From Sorex araneus (taxonomy: Eukaryota; Chordata; Mammalia; Eulipotyphla; Soricidae), in assembly GCF_027595985.1 (NCBI RefSeq), contig NC_073303.1, positions 326,166,679 through 326,230,678 of the forward strand: a stretch of DNA of 64,000 bases. The letters are read 5' to 3'. Made by a program: the position numbers and the translations under genes. The notes beneath the pieces are model-generated. The model made no database searches. It was not told the DNA's origin and saw only the letters and a list, made by a program, of their open reading frames with translations. Below, in pieces: positions 12,150-22,590 of the stretch; within the stretch, counting starts at the first letter, position 1; each line of letters begins with the position of its first letter.

Positions 12150-12578
12150 GGAGCAGGAGAGATGGTACAGGGGTAAGGCACATAGCTTGCACACAACTGA
12201 CCACCAATTCAATCCCTGGAGCCCTTATGCCCCTGCAAGTATCATCCACTTGGTGCAGCCTTATAAATCTTTTCCTATATTTCTTTTCAAGAGCTCTATA
12301 TAATCTATCTATATGTGGGCTTATGAGCCATTTCAAATTACACCTTGGGTGTTTTGTGAAAGGATGGATATAAATATTATATCTATACATATATACATAT
12401 GTATGTATATATATATAATGTGTGTCTGTGTGTGTGTGTGTCTCGAATGGCAGAGCCTGGCAAGCTACCTGTGGTGTATTCGATATGCCCCAAACAGTAA
12501 CAAGCCTCACAATGGAGATGTCACTGGTGCTCGCTCCAGCAAATAGATAAACAACAGGATGACAGGACGACAGTGATT
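12150..12578 (+). mobile_element. Two SINE pieces split by a TA/TG microsatellite
   Basis: Bases 12,150-12,262 are an old SINE head and part of a body. Bases 12,443-12,578 are a type B 3' half (ggcagagcctggcaagctac ... gacgacagtgat). Between them lies a TA/TG tract at about 12,382-12,443. They may be one type B copy split by an expanding tract, or two copies. Confidence 0.7.
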
Positions 12579-12605
12579 TATAATCTAGAATTAGGAATAT
12601 TTTAC

Positions 12606-12628
12606 ATAGGATACAAAAGTACAACCTA
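12606..12628 (+). repeat. 23-bp exact direct repeat, copy 1
   Basis: Starts ataggatacaaaag and is identical to 15,192-15,214. It is not part of a recognised repeat family. Confidence 0.85.
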
Positions 12629-12885
12629 TAAAAGAAACCTTGACAAGCTGAAATTTGTCAAAGGTCACATTAAAGATAAAGCTATTATGCATCGTGCACA
12701 AAATAACAGAGAATCAAATGTATAATACAGATGTATGAAACAACATCCGGGTGTGTTTGGGGAGGCTCACCTAAGAAACCTTGGGAATGAATGCAGTTTA
12801 TAAGACTAGAGCAAAAAGAACTCCATACACACTCCAGTTGATCAAGTTATTAATGATTGAAGAAGGAGTTAACAATTCTGGTAGT

Positions 12886-13052
12886 AGGACTAAGAGATAG
12901 TGTGGTGTGGTGCTAGCTTTGTGCAGAACTGTCTTGGGTTCATTTCCCGGCATCACACATGGTGCCCCAGTACCACCAGGAGTAGTCTCTGAGTACAGAG
13001 GCAGGAGCAAACCCCAACCACTTCAGGAGTGACCCCAAAACTAACAACAAAA
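12886..13052 (+). mobile_element. SINE, type A, old
   Basis: Diverged head (gactaagagatagtgtgg), gggttcatttccc at the B box, a body with gtaccaccaggagtag, and an A-rich end. Confidence 0.75.
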
Positions 13053-13206
13053 CTTCTGATACTTTTGATAGATAATTGCACTTATACTGAAATTGAGCAA
13101 TAAGTGAATGAATAGAAAAAGGTGGGACCCAAGTTTCTAATTGTTCACATTTGAACTTACAAATAATCGGATGGGGTGAGGCGTAGATCCCAAATGGTCC
13201 AGGGAG

Positions 13207-13454
13207 CAGTCACTGTCACTGTCATCCCTTTGCTCATTGATTTGTTCGAGCGGGCACCAGTAACGTCTTTCATTGAGAGACTTATTGTTACTGTTTTTGG
13301 CATATCCAATACGCACCGGTAGCTTGCCAGGCTCTGCCGCTCGGGCTTGATACTCTCGGTAGCTTGCTGGACTCTCCGAGAGGGGAGGAGGAATCGAACT
13401 CGGGTGGGCCGTGTGAAAGGCAAATGCCCAACCGCTGTGCTATCGCTCCAGCCC
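13207..13454 (-). mobile_element. SINE, type B, antisense
   Basis: The reversed tail (cactgtcactgtcatccc) is followed by gttactgtttttggcatatcc, gcttgccaggctctgcc and the reversed head gtgctatcgctccagccc. Confidence 0.95.
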
Positions 13455-13563
13455 AAGCAGCAGTATACATTGCAATTGGAGGTACTAGAACAACTCATTT
13501 TTGGACTTGATAAATACAATGAATATATAATGACTTACACCAATAAGTATTTGTAGATGCAGG

Positions 13564-13567
13564 TGTG

Positions 13568-13600
<33 letters not shown>

Positions 13601-13607
13601 ATATATC
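13564..13607. repeat. ATGT microsatellite
   Basis: Tandem gtat units flanked by TA dinucleotides. Confidence 0.9.
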
Positions 13608-13934
13608 AAATTTATAGGCTAATTTGCAGTCAGAGTAAGTCCTGAAAATGGCAGGGTGTGACCATACCCAGCCCCACCCCCCAAATGTCATGGTCAGCAA
13701 AACCAAGGAAGAGTAATGATCACAGCTCACAGAGACTTTAGTTAATAATTAATGATGTGAGTTAATTAGCTACAACAAATACACTGTACTAATATAAGAC
13801 ATTAATGATAGGTGAAATGATGGGGCAGAGAATGTCACATGGAACCACTGTATACCTGCTTACTTATTCTGTAAAGCCAAAAATGTTTTAAGATTAAATT
13901 ATTACTCTCTTTTAAATAAATGATTACTGTTAAT

Positions 13935-14103
13935 GGCTGGAGAGATAGTACAGTAGGTAGGCACTTGCCTTGCATGTGGTTGACCTGGGTTCAATCCCCA
14001 GCGCCCCGTATGGTCCCCTGAACCTCCCCAGGAATGACTCCTGAATGAAGAGGCAGGAATGTTAAGCACTGCTGGGTGTAACCCCCAAATGAACAAGTAA
14101 ACA
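13935..14103 (+). mobile_element. SINE, type A
   Basis: Head ggctggagagatagtacag, B box gggttcaatcccc, and a body ending in gctgggtgtaacccccaaa. Confidence 0.85.
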
Positions 14104-14129
14104 AAAGATTACTATTAAGAACATGAAAG

Positions 14130-14263
14130 GGGGACAGTGATATTGGTGATATGGCTCAATGATTGAGCACATGCTTCATATGTGTAAAAACCAGCATTCA
14201 ATCTCTGTTAATACACACACACACACACACACACAAACACACACACGGGTGTGGGGGAAGGAC

Positions 14264-14307
<44 letters not shown>
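14130..14307 (+). repeat. SINE head followed by AC and GA microsatellites
   Basis: A degraded head (gacagtgatattggtgatatggc ... ttcaatctctg) is followed by (AC)n at 14,211-14,246 and (GA)n at 14,262-14,307. Confidence 0.65.
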
Positions 14308-14308
<1 letters not shown>

Positions 14309-14520
14309 CAAAACAAGAAAAGAATACTTAAAAATACTAAGCTGTCCCTCCCTCCATCCCCAGAAAGGAAGGAAGGAGAAATAAAATAAGAAAAAAAACT
14401 ATTTATAGAAAATATTTAAAAATATATCTGGTAAATAATTTATATACAGAATCTATAAAGGACTATTATAACTCATAATAAGAAAATCAACTGAAATTTT
14501 TCACTTGTATTACTTGTATC

Positions 14521-14881
14521 ACTTGTCATCCCATTGCTCATTGATTTGCTCCAGCGGGCGCCAAAACCGTCTCCATTCGTCCCTGTCGCATGCAGTGTAG
14601 CCCAAAGGCATCTGCTTGCTCCAGGAATACACCGTCACTGTCACTGTTACTGTTATCCCGTTGCTCATCGATTTTGCTAGAGCAAGCACCAGTAACATCT
14701 CCATTGTGAGACTTGTTACTGTTTTTGGCATATTGAATATGGCATGAGTAGCTTGCCAGGCTCTGCCAAGCAGGTGAGATACTCTCAGTAGCTCGCCTGC
14801 CTCTCCAAGAGGGCCGGAGGAATCGAACCCGGGTCGGCCACATGCAAGGCAAACACCTTACCTACTGTGCTATCACTCCAG
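14521..14881 (-). mobile_element. SINE, type B, antisense, with an extra tail segment
   Basis: Bases 14,636-14,881 are a normal reversed type B. Beyond its 3' end (14,521-14,635) is a second, different tail with cgggcgccaaaaccgtctcc and catgcagtgtagcccaaag. The copy is therefore about 115 bases longer than others here, suggesting a dimer or variant subfamily. Confidence 0.85.
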
Positions 14882-14923
14882 GAACACAAAGAAATTTTTA
14901 AAAATTAAAAAAAACTTTAAGTT

Positions 14924-15105
14924 GGGGCTGGAGTGATAGCACAGCGGGTAGGGCATTTGCCTTGCACGTGGCCAACCCGTGATTGATTGATTGATTCCCA
15001 GCATCCCATATGGTCTCTCGAGCACCACCAGAAATAATTCCTGAGTGCAAAGCCAGGAGTAACCCCTGAGCATCACCGGGTGTGACCCAAAAAGCAAAAA
15101 AAAAA
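14924..15105 (+). mobile_element. SINE, type A, well preserved
   Basis: Near-consensus head with A box (tagcacagcgggtaggg) and a full body ending in gtgtgacccaaaaagc and poly-A. The B box is disrupted by a short attg-type expansion (attgattgattgattccc). It sits head to head with the antisense type B copy ending at 14,881. Confidence 0.95.
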
Positions 15106-15191
15106 TGTTTAAGTCATATTGTCTGTAACTATTAGCAAATGCAAATGAAATCACCACTACTAGTAATGACCACCATTTTGCATTACAAAGA

Positions 15192-15214
15192 ATAGGATAC
15201 AAAAGTACAACCTA
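15192..15214 (+). repeat. 23-bp exact direct repeat, copy 2
   Basis: Identical to 12,606-12,628. It directly precedes a probable L1 3' fragment. Confidence 0.85.
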
Positions 15215-15510
15215 GTTTTGTGGGAGCAAGTGGATGCTGGGACTCTGTTTGGGCGGGCACCAGGCAAACCCAACACCCTCTGATCTACCCAGATCTATTC
15301 AGTTTTGTGTGGGTCCGAGATTAGTTTATGGGTCTCTGAAGAGAAGTCAGTAGAAGAGCTTACATGGTAGCACAAGAATTGGTCCGTGGGATGACTGCCA
15401 GTGCAACTGAAACCCAGTCATGAGCAGATTTGTAGTGGTCTATCTTATGGTGATTCAATTTTAAAAATTTAAAAGTTTAAAAATTATAAAAAATTAAAAA
15501 GACCAAGAGC
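15215..15510 (+). mobile_element. Probable L1 3' end, diverged
   Basis: Its last part (tcttatggtgattcaatttt and an A-rich end) resembles the 3' terminus of the other L1 copies. The upstream part, rich in cgggcaccaggc-type sequence, was not recognised. Confidence 0.45.
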
Positions 15511-15675
15511 AGGTGTTAGTGGGTTTTCACTCAGAGCTTCCCCCCACACACACCCTCTGCTCCTCGCCCCGGTCAGATCTGCCCACGTTAGAATAAAATT
15601 TAACCATTGTCCTCACCATGGACAATTGGAGATTCTTCCCAGGCATAAATAAAATGTCAATAAAGACATTTTCAG

Positions 15676-15844
15676 GGGCTGGAGCAATAGTACAGTGGGT
15701 AGGGTGTTTGCCTTGCATGCGGCCGACCCGGGTTCGATTCCCAGCATCCCATATGGTCCTCTGAGCACTGCCAGGGGTGATTCTTGAGTGCAAAGCCAGG
15801 AGTAACCCCTGTGCATTGCCAGGTGTGACCCAAAAAGAAAAAAA
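15676..15844 (+). mobile_element. SINE, type A, with 14-bp TSD
   Basis: Intact head and B box (gggttcgattccc), body ending gtgtgacccaaaaag, then poly-A. The duplication aaagacattttcag lies at 15,662-15,675 and 15,845-15,858. Confidence 0.97.
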
Positions 15845-15977
15845 AAAGACATTTTCAGAAACAAACAAACGGAAGCATACTAAGGGCATGTGAAGATGTG
15901 TAGCAACTGGACACCACGGCACTCTCATGTACTGTTGTTGTGGACAACACTTTGAAAAGCAGAGCTGGGGTTGCTCT

Positions 15978-16122
15978 TCTACTTTGCTCAGGGGTTGCTC
16001 CCAGTTCATTGCTCGGAAGTTGCCCGCAGGTGGTGCTCAGGGACCAGATGGCACCAGGAGTTGAACCTACGCCTTCTGCAGTGAAAGCCCGGGCTCCAGG
16101 TTCCTGAGCATTCTCTCCAGCT
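15978..16122 (-). mobile_element. SINE, antisense, old
   Basis: Reversed and diverged body (gctcaggggttgctccc ... ggtgctcagggaccagatgg) with reversed head ctctccagctcac. Confidence 0.65.
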
Positions 16123-16159
16123 CACTTTTGCACCTTCCTCAAGAGTTCAAATACACTTA

Positions 16160-16615
16160 GATTTAACACAACTTCTCACTTCCAGTATCCACTTAAGAGA
16201 GATGAAGATTCGTGCCCACCCAAAGATTTGTATCTAGATGTTGACAAGTTTTATGCTACAAGGAAAAGTCGCCAATTGATAAACAAATTTCACTGTATAT
16301 TGCCATATAATAAAACTACTCAGCCGTACAGGGAACAGGCAGCTGAATCACACAACACAGATAAATCTCAAACCCAGTATCATAAATGACAGAAGATAAA
16401 CAGCAACAATGTATACTGTATAATTCCATTTCTGCATTTCTGTTAAAACTTAGAAAAGATCAAGCTTATGACTAAATAAAGCAGAATGTTAGTTTCTAGA
16501 AAGTGGAGGGGTGAACTGATGATAGAAAGACACTTTGGGGATGAGAAAATTACTTTTTATCCTAAATGTGACCAATGGCACATGTTGACAATGGGACTAT
16601 TGTCAATTCAAAAAG
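16160..16615 (+). mobile_element. Ancient L1M-type LINE, sense strand, 3' part
   Basis: The order of recognisable words matches old mammalian L1: gataaacaaattt, taaaactactcagcc, gataaatctcaaacc, tatactgtataattccattt, then a 3' end with gtggaggggtgaac and ttggggatgag. No open frame survives. The match is from memory, not an alignment. Confidence 0.7.
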
Positions 16616-16642
16616 AAACAATTTTCTTATTTAATTGACAAG

Positions 16643-16855
16643 AGATAGAAGTGATAGAACAGCAGGTAGGGCATTTGCCTTGCACATGGCCAAACGGGTT
16701 CGATTCTTTCATCCCGCTCAGAGAGCCTGGCAAGCTTCCCATGGCGTATTCAATATGCCAGATCAGTAACAACAAGTTTCACAATGAAGACATTACTGGT
16801 GCCTGCTCAAGCAAATCAGTGAACAATGGGATGACAAGTGACAGTGCTGCAGTGC
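16643..16855 (+). mobile_element. SINE, type B, with 15-bp TSD
   Basis: Type B body (agcctggcaagcttccc ... caatgggatgacaagtgac). The duplication tatttaattgacaag lies at 16,628-16,642 and 16,856-16,870. Confidence 0.97.
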
Positions 16856-16975
16856 TATTTAATTGACAAGTAACTGTTTACCATTTTCTATTTTTTAAAT
16901 TATACACTTAATATTACTATATTTTATCCTCTATAAAAATACAACCTTATAACACCAACTAAGAAAGTAAATGAA

Positions 16976-17160
16976 GGGGCCAGAGCAATAGTACAGCAGG
17001 TAGGGCACTTGCGTTGAATACGGCTGATCTGGTCTAGACCTCTGGCATCATATGACTCCCCCCACCTCTGCCCCCAGCCCACCAAGAGCTATCCCTGAGT
17101 TCAGAGCTGGGAGTAAACCCTCAGCACCTCTGGGTGTAGCCACCCCCACAAAAGAAAAAG
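16976..17160 (+). mobile_element. SINE, type A
   Basis: Head ggggccagagcaatagtacagc, body with gagctatccctgagttcagagc, and an A-rich end. Confidence 0.85.
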
Positions 17161-17266
17161 GTAGAGAATAAATGAATCTTCTCGAAGGGAATGAAGGGAG
17201 TGAAGGGGATATGAGGGGACCTGGTGTCAGTGCTAAAGGAAACCTGTCACTCTGGGCATGGGTTTA

Positions 17267-17431
17267 CTTTTTGGGTCACACCCAGCGATGCTCAGGGGTT
17301 ACTTTTGGCTTTGTGCTTAGGAATTACTCCTGGAGGTACTCAGGGGACCATATGGGATGCTGGGAATTGAACCCAGGTTGGCTGAGTGCAAGGCAAACAC
17401 CCTACTCGCTATGCTATCGCTCCAGCCCCTG
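17267..17431 (-). mobile_element. SINE, type A, antisense, with 14-bp TSD
   Basis: Reversed body and head (gctatcgctccagcccc). The duplication tgggcatgggttta lies at 17,253-17,266 and 17,432-17,445. Confidence 0.97.
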
Positions 17432-17526
17432 TGGGCATGGGTTTAATGTTAGAATAATGTATATGTGAAATGTTTTTATTTGTAGTATTGCAAATCATGG
17501 TGCCTAAATGAAAATTGGTGGGTAAA

Positions 17527-17790
17527 AGAGGGGCTCGACAGAGAGTACAGGACGTACTTTGTATGAGTGGCCAATCCCAGTTTGACCCCCAACAGCACAG
17601 GATCTTCAAGAAATACCAGGCAGAGCACTGGGGCCCCTGAGCACTGCCGGGGTGACAGATAGCTCTGATCTACAGGGTCTGAGCAGCCTTGCATCGATTC
17701 ATTTGCCCAGTAGGTGGAGAAACACTAGAGAAACACTCCAGTGCTCTGGGGGTCCAGAGCTCTACCCCTACCGGCAAACAAAACAAACAG
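17527..17790 (+). mobile_element. Old SINE-derived block
   Basis: Diverged type A words (gaggggctcgacagagagtac, gagcactggggcccctgagc) and an A-rich end near 17,790. It may contain two old copies. Confidence 0.5.
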
Positions 17791-17884
17791 AAAATAAATG
17801 AGCACTGAAACTTTATCCACAGCAGTTTCTGACAAAGAGAACAGAACTCCCCAATAAATTGGATTTTATGGAGATACACTCTAC

Positions 17885-18429
17885 TTTAGAGCCTGGCAAG
17901 CTCCCCGGGGTGTATTAGATATGCCAACTAGAGTAACAGGTCTCATTCCCCTCACCCTAAAAGAGCCTCCAATCGTTGGGAAAGATGAGTAAGGAGAGGC
18001 TGCTAAAATCTTAGGGCTGGTGTTCAGAATGGGAGATGCGGGCTGAAAGTAGACTATAGACCGAACGTGATGGCCACTTAATACCTCAACTGCAAACCAC
18101 AACACCCAAAAGGAGAGAGAGAGCAAAAGGGAATTCCCTGCCACAGAGGCGGGGTGGGGTAGGGCGAGGATGGGGTGGAGGTGGTGGGAGGGGTGCTGGG
18201 AACATTTGTGGTGGAAAATGGCCACTGGTGGGGGGCTGAGCAGTCGACCATTGTATGACTGAAATGCAAGCATGAAAGTTTTTAAGTCTGTAACTGTGCC
18301 TCACGGTGATTCACTAATTAAAAAATTTAAAATAAAATAAAATAAAATCTCAGGGCTGGGATGAATGGAGACATTACTGGCACCCGCTCGAGCAAATCGA
18401 TGAACTGGATGAAAGTGATACAGTGATAC
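17885..18429 (+). mobile_element. Composite SINE relative, split by an L1
   Basis: The outer parts (17,885-18,020 and 18,343-18,429) join into a sequence parallel to the 3' half of 48,674-49,233. The order is agcctggcaagctcccc, then agtaacaggtctcattcccc, aagagcctccaatcgtt, atctcagggctggg, and finally a type B-like cacccgctcgagcaaatcgatg. The break is an L1 insertion. Confidence 0.75.
18021..18342 (+). mobile_element. L1 3' end nested in a composite SINE
   Basis: A 3' UTR with a G-rich block (18,150-18,200), cattgtatgactgaa, ggtgattcactaatt and an A-rich tail. A 17-bp duplication with one mismatch (taaaatctYagggctgg) lies at 18,004-18,020 and 18,343-18,359, so the L1 is younger than the host repeat. 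Confidence 0.92.
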
Positions 18430-19735
18430 ATCCTATTCAGTAGACAGGGGCCAACTTCCCTCAGGCACAGAAGTTCCTAAATCTGCATAAAGTGGGGTTT
18501 CCCTAACACAGAGACTGGTGGGATGACAACCAGTGCTGACTCCTGCCCAGGGTCCTAGATGCAGACTTTAGAGAACACCAATACTCTTAGTAAAATAAAT
18601 CGTGTCACATGTAACCTTGCAGTTAAAATCCAGTCCTGTGTGAGTGGGATTGACCAAATCCTGGTAGCCAACCATTTTCAGAGCTTTCATGAAATACAGT
18701 TATCTAATTAAAGTTGCCTGTCAAGGCAGCCCTCCAGTTCAGAGCTGTCATTTAAAGAAGCGGGGCTTTAGCTCCCCTTTGCACAAGTCACCATACAAAA
18801 GAACCAACACATGTGGTATGTGACCTTCTTTCAACTTTTCTTTCCTTCCCTTCATATGGGTTATTTTGTTTTCAGTCCTTGGCTGCCTACATTGTCCTCC
18901 TGACTTTGAAGGGAAGACATTTTTTGCCTAACTCTCTGAGAGGAAAGACATATGCTGCTTTGCTCTTGAAATCTGTTTATTTTTCCTCACTACATATGTT
19001 TTGCTTCCTTCTCTGATGTCTGTGCTGAAATCTAAGAAGTCTGTTTTGCTCTGATGGTTCTCATTAGCATAGCCTGGCCTGGTTGGGCCCTGCTGCTCTC
19101 TAGGCTTCAAGACCTTTACTTTTATGGGTGACTTACAGAGCCCGCATGACTTATGTCCTGTTCTTTGTGGCTGATCTGTTACTGGTAATTGTGCAAGAAT
19201 TCAGGTACCAATAAAGATCTGGTAGAGACTCTTGAAACATCTGATATTTAAGTAAGACAATCTAGTAAGAAAACAATCAGTGCATTCTTCTAGATTCTTT
19301 GGGTCCTGAATACCTTGGGAATGTAGGTAATCAAAAAGCAAACAAACCTGGCTTCATTATCTCAGCTCCTTTCCTTCATAAAAGCCTTTCCATGTTACAG
19401 ATGGAGAGTCCTACCCACTCCCCACACCCCCACACCCCCCACTCAGGAGGGATAACATAAGAATATGTTTGACTAGCACAGTCTCTTAGAAACATCTAAC
19501 TAAAAATATTGTCCTGTGTTACATGACTCACACACAGTTAAGCTTATCCTGGAATTTATTTACATTTAAGTGTTCCTCTCAGTCATTTTCTTCTGTTAGA
19601 AGTTGAAGATCATGTAGTCATTGGAAGTTATTTTGTATTTCAATTATTAGGAGATGCAAAAATCAAACTCTGAAGAACTGTTGATGATAATCCTAGGCTA
19701 GATATCATTTGTCAGGAAAGATATTGCTTTAAAAG
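18430..19735. other. Unique DNA
   Basis: No gene or young repeat was recognised. A C-rich patch (cccacacccccacacccc) lies near 19,423. Confidence 0.45.
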
Positions 19736-19747
19736 TGTTCTCAATCA

Positions 19748-19775
19748 AAAATAAATAAAATAAAATAAAATAAAA
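19748..19775 (+). mobile_element. Tail-only retroinsertion (28 bp of AAAAT repeats)
   Basis: The insert is only A-rich tail sequence (aaataaataaaataaaa pattern). A 12-bp duplication, tgttctcaatca, flanks it at 19,736-19,747 and 19,776-19,787. The structure is that of a retrotransposon insertion in which only the 3' tail was copied. Confidence 0.8.
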
Positions 19776-19954
19776 TGTTCTCAATCAGAACCCCTGGAAA
19801 GTGATCAGTTTTAGAAACTTGGGTTCTGGTTTTATCACTTATGGCCTTTTCTTGCCTTAAGAAATATTCCGATTTTACCCATTGAATTGGTGCTTTTCTG
19901 GTCGCAGACAGACTTGGAGAATGTTTGCTTCAGAAGGAAAAGAACTCTGCTTCA

Positions 19955-20103
19955 GGACCAGAGCTATCACAGAGATTAGGTACTTGCCTTGCACACAGCC
20001 AGCTCCAGTGAGATCCCCAGGACCACATATGGTCCCTCGACCATTATCAGGAAGACAGAGCCAGAAGGAAGAGTCGACCCGAGAGAAGCTAGGTGTGGCA
20101 CCT
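19955..20103 (+). mobile_element. SINE, type A, old
   Basis: aggaccagagctatcacag, a B-box region with gagatccccagg, and a body with cacatatggtccctcgacc. Truncated at the 3' end. Confidence 0.7.
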
Positions 20104-20536
20104 TTCCAAATCCCAAACAGAGAATTTCATTTTATCCTAACAAAGTTTTCTGAGACTCCCCTATGATGAGATATGAAAGGTCACTATTTGAATCCTCCTG
20201 CATTCCCTGCACTAATGTTTTAGGCTGATGGGCTTTGGATTCTAGCCTGGCCTGACCTCCCTGCCAGCTTTCCCTTGCTTTCCATTTCCTCTTCTTCATG
20301 CTCAGATGGGAAATAGATGTGCATAACCTGATGTTCTTTTTCTTCTGTGCCTGCCTATTTTGTCTTTGAATAGCCCTCAAGGATCTCTCTGTGGTTGTCT
20401 TTAGTGCTGTCTTTCAAATACATTTCTCCTCTACTTAGAGTGATGAGGGCTTGGCTGAGGTTAAGTTTAAGGTAAGGTATAGTCCATTGACTTGCTTTTT
20501 ATGGAGTATAAATGGAAACTTTAAAATCATTATATA

Positions 20537-20680
20537 GGGGCCAAAGTGATAGTACAGTGGGTAGAACATTTACCTTGTACATGGCTGAGCAAGGTTCAAC
20601 CCATGTGGTGCTCAGAATCAGACTCAGGGCCCCTATATGACCAACATGCCTTCAGCTACTTGTGCTATTTTCCTGGCCCT
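20537..20680. mobile_element. Head-to-head pair of SINE fragments
   Basis: Bases 20,537-20,602 are a + strand head (ggggccaaagtgatagtacag). Bases 20,606-20,680 are an antisense type A fragment running into a reversed head (gctacttgtgctattttcctggccc). Both are bodiless, giving an imperfect inverted pair. Confidence 0.65.
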
Positions 20681-21162
20681 GTAAACAGAAACTTTCAAAG
20701 CTTGTCTGTGATTAACCTTTTGTGTTACTTCAATGTTAAGGGAGAATTAATGATTCATCAGTTTCAATCCTGTTATAGAAGAACCCACTGTTCAAGAATC
20801 TTGTTGTTTCAAAACTCAAAGGTTTGGATGTATTTTATTATTATTTGTTTCTTATTTGGATTCTAAGATTTGATTTACATCTTTTACTTTATGCCTATTA
20901 GCCACCATTATTCTTAAAATTTGGATATCATGTGGCTGGCATCTTAGGTCCACATTTTCTGCCTCCATCCCTTGAGAACATTTTTAATACCACAGTCAGT
21001 ATCCAGAAGTATTGTATCCTAGAGCTCATTAATGTAAGAAATCTACATCAATACTGACATCATAAACTTCTTTCCAAATTCCAAACTCCTTTATTGGATT
21101 CCTATTGGATAAATTACTTTCTCCTTGGTGCCCATTCTTTCACTGAAAAATAAAGCCAACAA

Positions 21163-21262
21163 CTGGACCTTTTTTCACAAGGTTGTGGTGGGGATTAAAT
21201 CAGACAATGTGCCAAGTCCTTAGAGTAATACCAGGCCCATTACAAATGGCCAAGGACTCTTT
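21163..21262 (+). repeat. MIR (ancient mammalian SINE)
   Basis: Resembles the MIR 3' half: acaaggttgtggtggggattaaat, a variant of aatgtgccaagtccttagag, then ataccaggcccatta. No TSD remains, as expected for its age. Confidence 0.7.
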
Positions 21263-21282
21263 TCTAATAATTATTGTCTGGG

Positions 21283-21438
21283 TTTTTTTGAGGGAGAGGA
21301 TATTTGGGTCACACGGTGTTGCTTAAGGACTGTTCCTGACTTTGTGCTCACAGGACCACGTGTGGTACCAGGAATTCAAACCTAGATCATCAACATATAA
21401 GACAAGTGCCTTAACCACTATACTATTCTCCAGGCTCC
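21283..21438 (-). mobile_element. SINE, type A, antisense, old
   Basis: Reversed body ttgggtcacacggtgttgc and reversed head ctatactattctccaggc. Confidence 0.75.
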
Positions 21439-21795
21439 ACTGTTGCCAATTTATTTGCTGTTGGCAATCACCTTCCGTCACACTCATTGTCTATACACTG
21501 TTCCTATCATTTTGGATATTTCATTCTAATGGCAATTTGTTCTCATTTTTAATCTACTGAATCAATTCGTATCCTGTGGCTTTGGTAAATTCACGTTTTA
21601 GATTCATGCATCTCAGCTCAGGCTTCCCCAAAATGCCTAGTTCCCTAAATTTGTGGTAATAATAGGTAAGTAAAGTCTAAAGAAAGTCTAAGGAAGGCCT
21701 CCAGCTGGGTCAGCTTATAGAATCATCTTGAGGGTAAGATCCTTGAAGCTATTTCAGAATTCCTGTCACAGCAAAAACTAATATTCTTTTCTGTT

Positions 21796-21875
21796 GTGTG
21801 GCTTTGTGTAAGTATTTAGCCTCTTTCAGCCACTATTGTTTTATCTGTGAGATGAAAATAACACTGATTTTGCAT
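21796..21875 (+). repeat. MIR fragment
   Basis: Resembles the MIR core: tgtggctttgtgtaagtatttagcctc, then ttttatctgtgagatgaaaataac. Confidence 0.5.
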
Positions 21876-22039
21876 ATGCAGATTAAACTCAGTAAAGTGT
21901 CACCCTTTCTATCACTTCCAAAGGTACTCAAAGCAATCACTATTTCAATCTTTGTCTTTTCGCCTTTCCCAAGTTTCTTTGACTCCAATTCTCATACCAA
22001 TTTTCTACCTCCTTGATATAGAAGTCTTTGACCCTAACT

Positions 22040-22590
22040 AAAATCTCTCTCTTTGCTTAGTTTTTCACTTCAGTTAATCTCATCCCTTCCTGTCCATGCG
22101 CCTGTCTTTATGATCTTCCAGAGACCTCTAAACAGACCTCTCCATCTGTCTTGAATATATAGCTGTTTTCCTAACATCTCTATTTGACTATCTGGTAACA
22201 TCTGAACTTCAGCAACTGTTATTTCCTCTCCCTTTGGCTCACCTCCACATTTAAACTTTTTTTCATTCTTAGAAAGAAAAAAAAATTAAATCCCCAATTT
22301 CCTTTATCATCTGTATCCAATTAGCTGCTACTTCATAGTTCTTCCTTTGAAAGACCAGTTTATTCTCTCTCTTTTCTATTCCCACTATTCGTACTGTATG
22401 TCACATGCATGTCATTGTTCTGAATTCTGCTCTATTTACTTCTACCAGGTAGATTTTCCTAATAACATTTTATCTGGCTATTTCTCTGCTTCAAAATCCA
22501 TAATCATGTTGCCTCTGTGTCAAGCTCAAATTTCCTCATCCCAAGATTTCTTTTGCACATTGAGGCCTCACAGTAATTTCAAAATCTGAT
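22040..22590 (+). repeat. Probable L2 LINE 3' region
   Basis: The order of words recalls the L2 3' end, for example cttcaaaatccataatc followed by gttgcctctgtgtcaagctc and gcacattgaggcctcacag. There is no intact frame. This is a memory-based match. Confidence 0.5.

Noticed and set aside
12106..12624. 172-codon minus-strand frame
   Set aside because: It consists of antisense type B SINE and TG/TA microsatellite translation.
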